A stretch of 64,000 bases of DNA from Urechis unicinctus (taxonomy: Eukaryota; Annelida; Polychaeta; Xenopneusta; Urechidae): contig CM067354.1 in the NCBI GenBank assembly GCA_034190875.2, forward strand, positions 43,567,275 to 43,631,274, written 5' to 3'. The position numbers and the translations under genes were made by a program. Under the pieces are notes generated by a model that worked only from the letters and a program-made list of their open reading frames with translations, did no database searches and was not told where the DNA came from. Numbering within the stretch: the stretch's first letter is position 1; each line of letters begins with the position of its first letter. Shown here one piece after another: positions 62,196 through 64,000 of the stretch.

Positions 62196-62936
62196 AAAGT
62201 GTAGACAGCGCAGCACCATGGTAGCACTGCATGAGCTACCTCCACTCCAATTTCATTTGTCAACATAGAAACACCTTATTGTACGACCCATCCGTGAATA
62301 GGGGCAGTCGTATCAATATTTTTTCTTCCTACATCATATCCAATTTCATTCAATAATTGTCTGGTCATCTTATCGATGCAAGTCAAACCTACAGGGCTAC
62401 TTCACTTCAGAAACAATGTATGATGCAGCAGTAGAAATAAACAAAGGACGAATCACAGTGATAAATAACCATGGTTATTCTGCCCAAGTAGTCACGTACA
62501 CCCACAATCACGATCTCCCAGCTCGGGTTACAAAGTTGGTATGATATCATTTTACAGTAGGAAACATTTCATGGTTTGATCCTCACAGCAGGCAGACGTT
62601 AAACAATCCGTAATCTTGTGACAGCACCCATGTATCAGGCGATGGACAACCCTTCATTTTGCCACTCATTGAATATTCACTCAAGGCCATAGCGACATGG
62701 TAACCTCCAAATATTAAATATCATCTGCCATTTGAGATGCATGACTGACAACAAAAACCCGAGACCATGACGAGTGCATATACTTACCAACTGTATGGCC
62801 ACCATAAGGACAGTCTTCAGTGAGAACTTGCGATCACACAGATCAAAGAGGTCCTCAAGGGAGGGTCCTAACAGCTCAAGCACCAGGGCGTTGTACTTGC
62901 CACACGGACCGAAGTAATACACCTGAGGAACTCCCT
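49353..62936 (-). CDS. Casein kinase 1 gamma, 5' exons outside the window
   Basis: Eight minus-strand exons join in perfect phase and encode 359 residues, from mid N-lobe to the C-terminus. About 100 N-terminal residues, including the glycine loop and ATP-binding lysine, lie beyond 64000. Visible CK1-gamma hallmarks: [20 protein letters not shown]; catalytic loop [41 protein letters not shown] with the CK1-specific SIN replacing [23 protein letters not shown]; and the tail motif [16 protein letters not shown]...[12 protein letters not shown]. The C-terminus [16 protein letters not shown] is the palmitoylated, polybasic membrane anchor that sets CK1-gamma apart from other CK1 kinases. The kinase phosphorylates LRP5/6 and Smoothened at the plasma membrane. 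The paralogue (G1, G2 or G3) cannot be set; most invertebrates have one gene. Confidence 0.95.
49798..49901 (-). CDS. CSNK1G exon (conserved tail)
   Basis: The acceptor GTGTGAGCAG|GTA is strong. It encodes [19 protein letters not shown] and EVEVVDETK. The donor AAA|GTACGA splits the last Lys codon. If not spliced, the frame runs 12 more codons ([11 protein letters not shown], then TAA at 49761-49763). Confidence 0.95.
51154..51264 (-). CDS. CSNK1G exon (variable tail 2)
   Basis: Exactly 37 codons, phase 0. It ends ADRHGGSVQ, identical to the vertebrate exon end. The acceptor is CTTTTCAG|CAA and the donor is CAG|GTAACC. Being phase 0 at both ends, it could be skipped without a frameshift; the homologous exon is alternatively used in vertebrates. 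Confidence 0.92.
52362..52472 (-). CDS. CSNK1G exon (variable tail 1)
   Basis: Exactly 37 codons, phase 0 at both ends. It starts [13 protein letters not shown] and ends KRHISQANK. The acceptor is CTTTGTTGCAG and the donor is AAG|GTACAG. The sequence is poorly conserved, as expected for this linker, but position and phase match the vertebrate exon with QLPTPVG. A 30 bp minisatellite begins 28 bases upstream of its acceptor. Confidence 0.85.
52501..52740 (+). repeat. 30 bp minisatellite, 8 copies, at a splice acceptor
   Basis: The unit AACATCTACTGCTAGACAAG plus ten bases repeats every 30 bases from 52501; a ninth, partial unit starts at 52741. Because 30 is divisible by three, open frames cross it on both strands (10-residue repeats such as [10 protein letters not shown]). 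These are by-products. It lies within the intron upstream of the CSNK1G exon 52362-52472, ending 28 bases from that exon's 5' border. Confidence 0.95.
53788..53937 (+). repeat. 38 bp minisatellite, 4 copies
   Basis: The unit begins GAGTTATAACCACGTCATGG. Copies start at 53788, 53826, 53864 and 53902 and are nearly identical. Degenerate relatives (TTATAACC...CATC words) continue to about 54090. It lies within a CSNK1G intron. Confidence 0.95.
54160..54308 (-). CDS. CSNK1G exon (end of kinase domain)
   Basis: The acceptor is TTGTGTGCAG|AG. It encodes [20 protein letters not shown], then [17 protein letters not shown] and [10 protein letters not shown]. The donor is ATA|GTAAGT. Confidence 0.95.
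55046..55216 (-). CDS. CSNK1G exon (C-lobe)
   Basis: The acceptor is GATTTCAG|AA. It encodes [40 protein letters not shown] and CENFP. The donor is CCTG|GTAAAG. Confidence 0.96.
55217..57283. other. CSNK1G intron
   Basis: No additional exon is seen. A small GC-rich patch (CGCGGCGCATC repeated, 56137-56165) stands out. Confidence 0.5.
57284..57518 (-). CDS. CSNK1G exon (catalytic loop, activation segment)
   Basis: The acceptor is GCGGTTACAG|ATC. It contains [12 protein letters not shown], the [18 protein letters not shown] segment and THLGK. The donor is AAAG|GTAATC. Confidence 0.96.
57519..62787. other. CSNK1G intron with long homopolymers
   Basis: A 5.3 kb intron without a recognisable exon. 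It contains C22 (58683-58704), a near-pure G run ending in G28 (61071-61104) and G41 (62154-62194), plus a triple GTTACACCGTCCGC repeat near 58990-59020. Confidence 0.55.
62154..62194 (+). repeat. G41 homopolymer
   Basis: Forty-one consecutive G on the plus strand (C on the transcribed CSNK1G sense strand). The length in the assembly is unlikely to be exact. Confidence 0.9.
62788..62936 (-). CDS. CSNK1G exon (N-lobe hinge)
   Basis: The acceptor TTGTCACAG|AG supplies two bases of a Glu codon. It encodes [20 protein letters not shown] through VLMVAIQL. The donor is TTG|GTAAGT. Confidence 0.95.
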
Positions 62937-64000
62937 CTGTGACAACAACAACATAGCTTAATACCACATATACAGACTTCATTCAATTACACGCACATTC
63001 CCTAATAGACGCGCACTCTTTCCAAGCCTGCCTCTCTAGTCTGGCCATCCAGTCTGCGCTGTCTGCTATTTATTTACCTCACTGTTGGGCTTTCCGGGAA
63101 CTCAGTCAGCGTCTCAGCGTGGTTGGTTGTTTCGGACGCGTGTTCATACAAATGACAAACTCAACAAGCCCATTTAACTTGCCAACTCTTAGTTACCCTA
63201 AGCAAATCATGGTGCGACAATGTTCTATGACTTGATGACTTCCGCGAACTTTTTGTGTACGCGACTAATATTTATCACCAATAGACGCGCATCTTTTTTC
63301 TTTGCACTCGCGCAGTGCGCGTCTGATAGGATGAACACCGCTTAAGTTGTAAAACAACACATGCTGACTGCAACAACCCAGGTACCTCACTGTACTATCT
63401 ATCTAGGACAGTGCACATATACCAGATGGTGTGTACGCATAACTAAACACATATGGCATATTAGTCCAGCCTCCAGGCGTAGTGTTACCTGTAACCTCAC
63501 ATCCCGACCGACGAACAACAGATGGCAATTATTTCCCAATCAGACACCCTTTTGGCATTCTTGTAGTCAATGCTACAAGTTCACCTGATGTCAAACATGT
63601 TTGCATTCATACAAGTAAAATTGATTCATCGTAATGATGATTGTCAGGTAAATCTGATAGGTAAGAACCAGTGAGCTAAAGGGACATTTGTTATCTTATT
63701 TGGCAATGCTCTAAATGAGAAATAGAATTGTCTAGGCTTTTTTTCATGCTTCAGTTTGCTTGAAGCAGGTTTTAAAAGGGTGAATGGAAACCACAAATAC
63801 ATGACATACTACAATACATAAAATAACATAGCCAATGGTTTGAATAGTATTTTACCGAAGGAACATATTCACGTCAACTGTAACTTATATCACTTATTTG
63901 TGATCTAATAATGGCATCTTTCCACCAAAAAAACCCCAACTGAACCACTGGCTCAGCTTGATATCACCAGTAACATAAATGAGGTTAAATATACTTCTAG
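62937..64000. other. CSNK1G intron, right window edge
   Basis: No exon matching the N-terminal kinase lobe was found on the minus strand, so the upstream exons lie beyond the window. Confidence 0.5.

Overview
This is animal nuclear DNA, most likely from an invertebrate bilaterian; I cannot place it more exactly. Genes are split by introns with GT..AG borders, most of the sequence is AT-rich and non-coding, and microsatellites, minisatellites and miniature transposons are abundant. Five genes are recognisable by family and one is new to me.

Layout. 1-20.8 kb is gene-poor: a 1.3 kb CT-rich minisatellite (7.9-9.2 kb), a tRNA-derived repeat (11.1 kb), a composite TA/GA/GGGA microsatellite (13.55-14.05 kb), a CA microsatellite (15.1 kb), two weak cysteine-containing exon candidates (16.5-17.3 kb), and two nearly perfect minisatellites (17.6 and 18.2 kb). 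A secreted single IGFBP-domain protein lies at 20.9-21.3 kb on the minus strand. A GPR157-like receptor gene lies on the minus strand at 28.4-30.2 kb. Its exons join in phase but one carries an in-frame TAA. An ankyrin-repeat/SOCS-box (ASB-type) ligase adaptor with one uninterrupted coding exon follows at 30.75-33.0 kb, minus strand.

33.6-38.4 kb is dense in mobile elements. It holds a 779 bp element with 9 bp target duplications, a 54 bp derivative made of little more than the two ends of the same element with a different 9 bp duplication, two copies of a TIR element beginning GGGGGCACTT (one nested in the 779 bp element), a 265 bp near-perfect palindrome, and smaller hairpins.

38.8-46.7 kb is PCLAF (PCNA-clamp-associated factor), plus strand, four coding exons, with a canonical PIP box and KEN box and an E2F-type site just upstream. 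Its 6.4 kb first intron holds an hAT-like MITE with an 8 bp target duplication and a previously unrecognised two-exon gene (39.6-40.55 kb) with its own CCAAT/E2F-like promoter and polyadenylation signal.

49.35-62.94 kb is casein kinase 1 gamma (CSNK1G), minus strand: eight exons in perfect phase running from the middle of the N-lobe to the lipidated C-terminus. The ATP-binding 5' exons lie beyond the window. PCLAF and CSNK1G are also neighbours in human 15q22.31, so this is a conserved gene pair, here in tail-to-tail orientation. PCLAF (replication and repair at PCNA) and CSNK1G (membrane-bound Wnt/Hedgehog kinase) have no known direct functional link.
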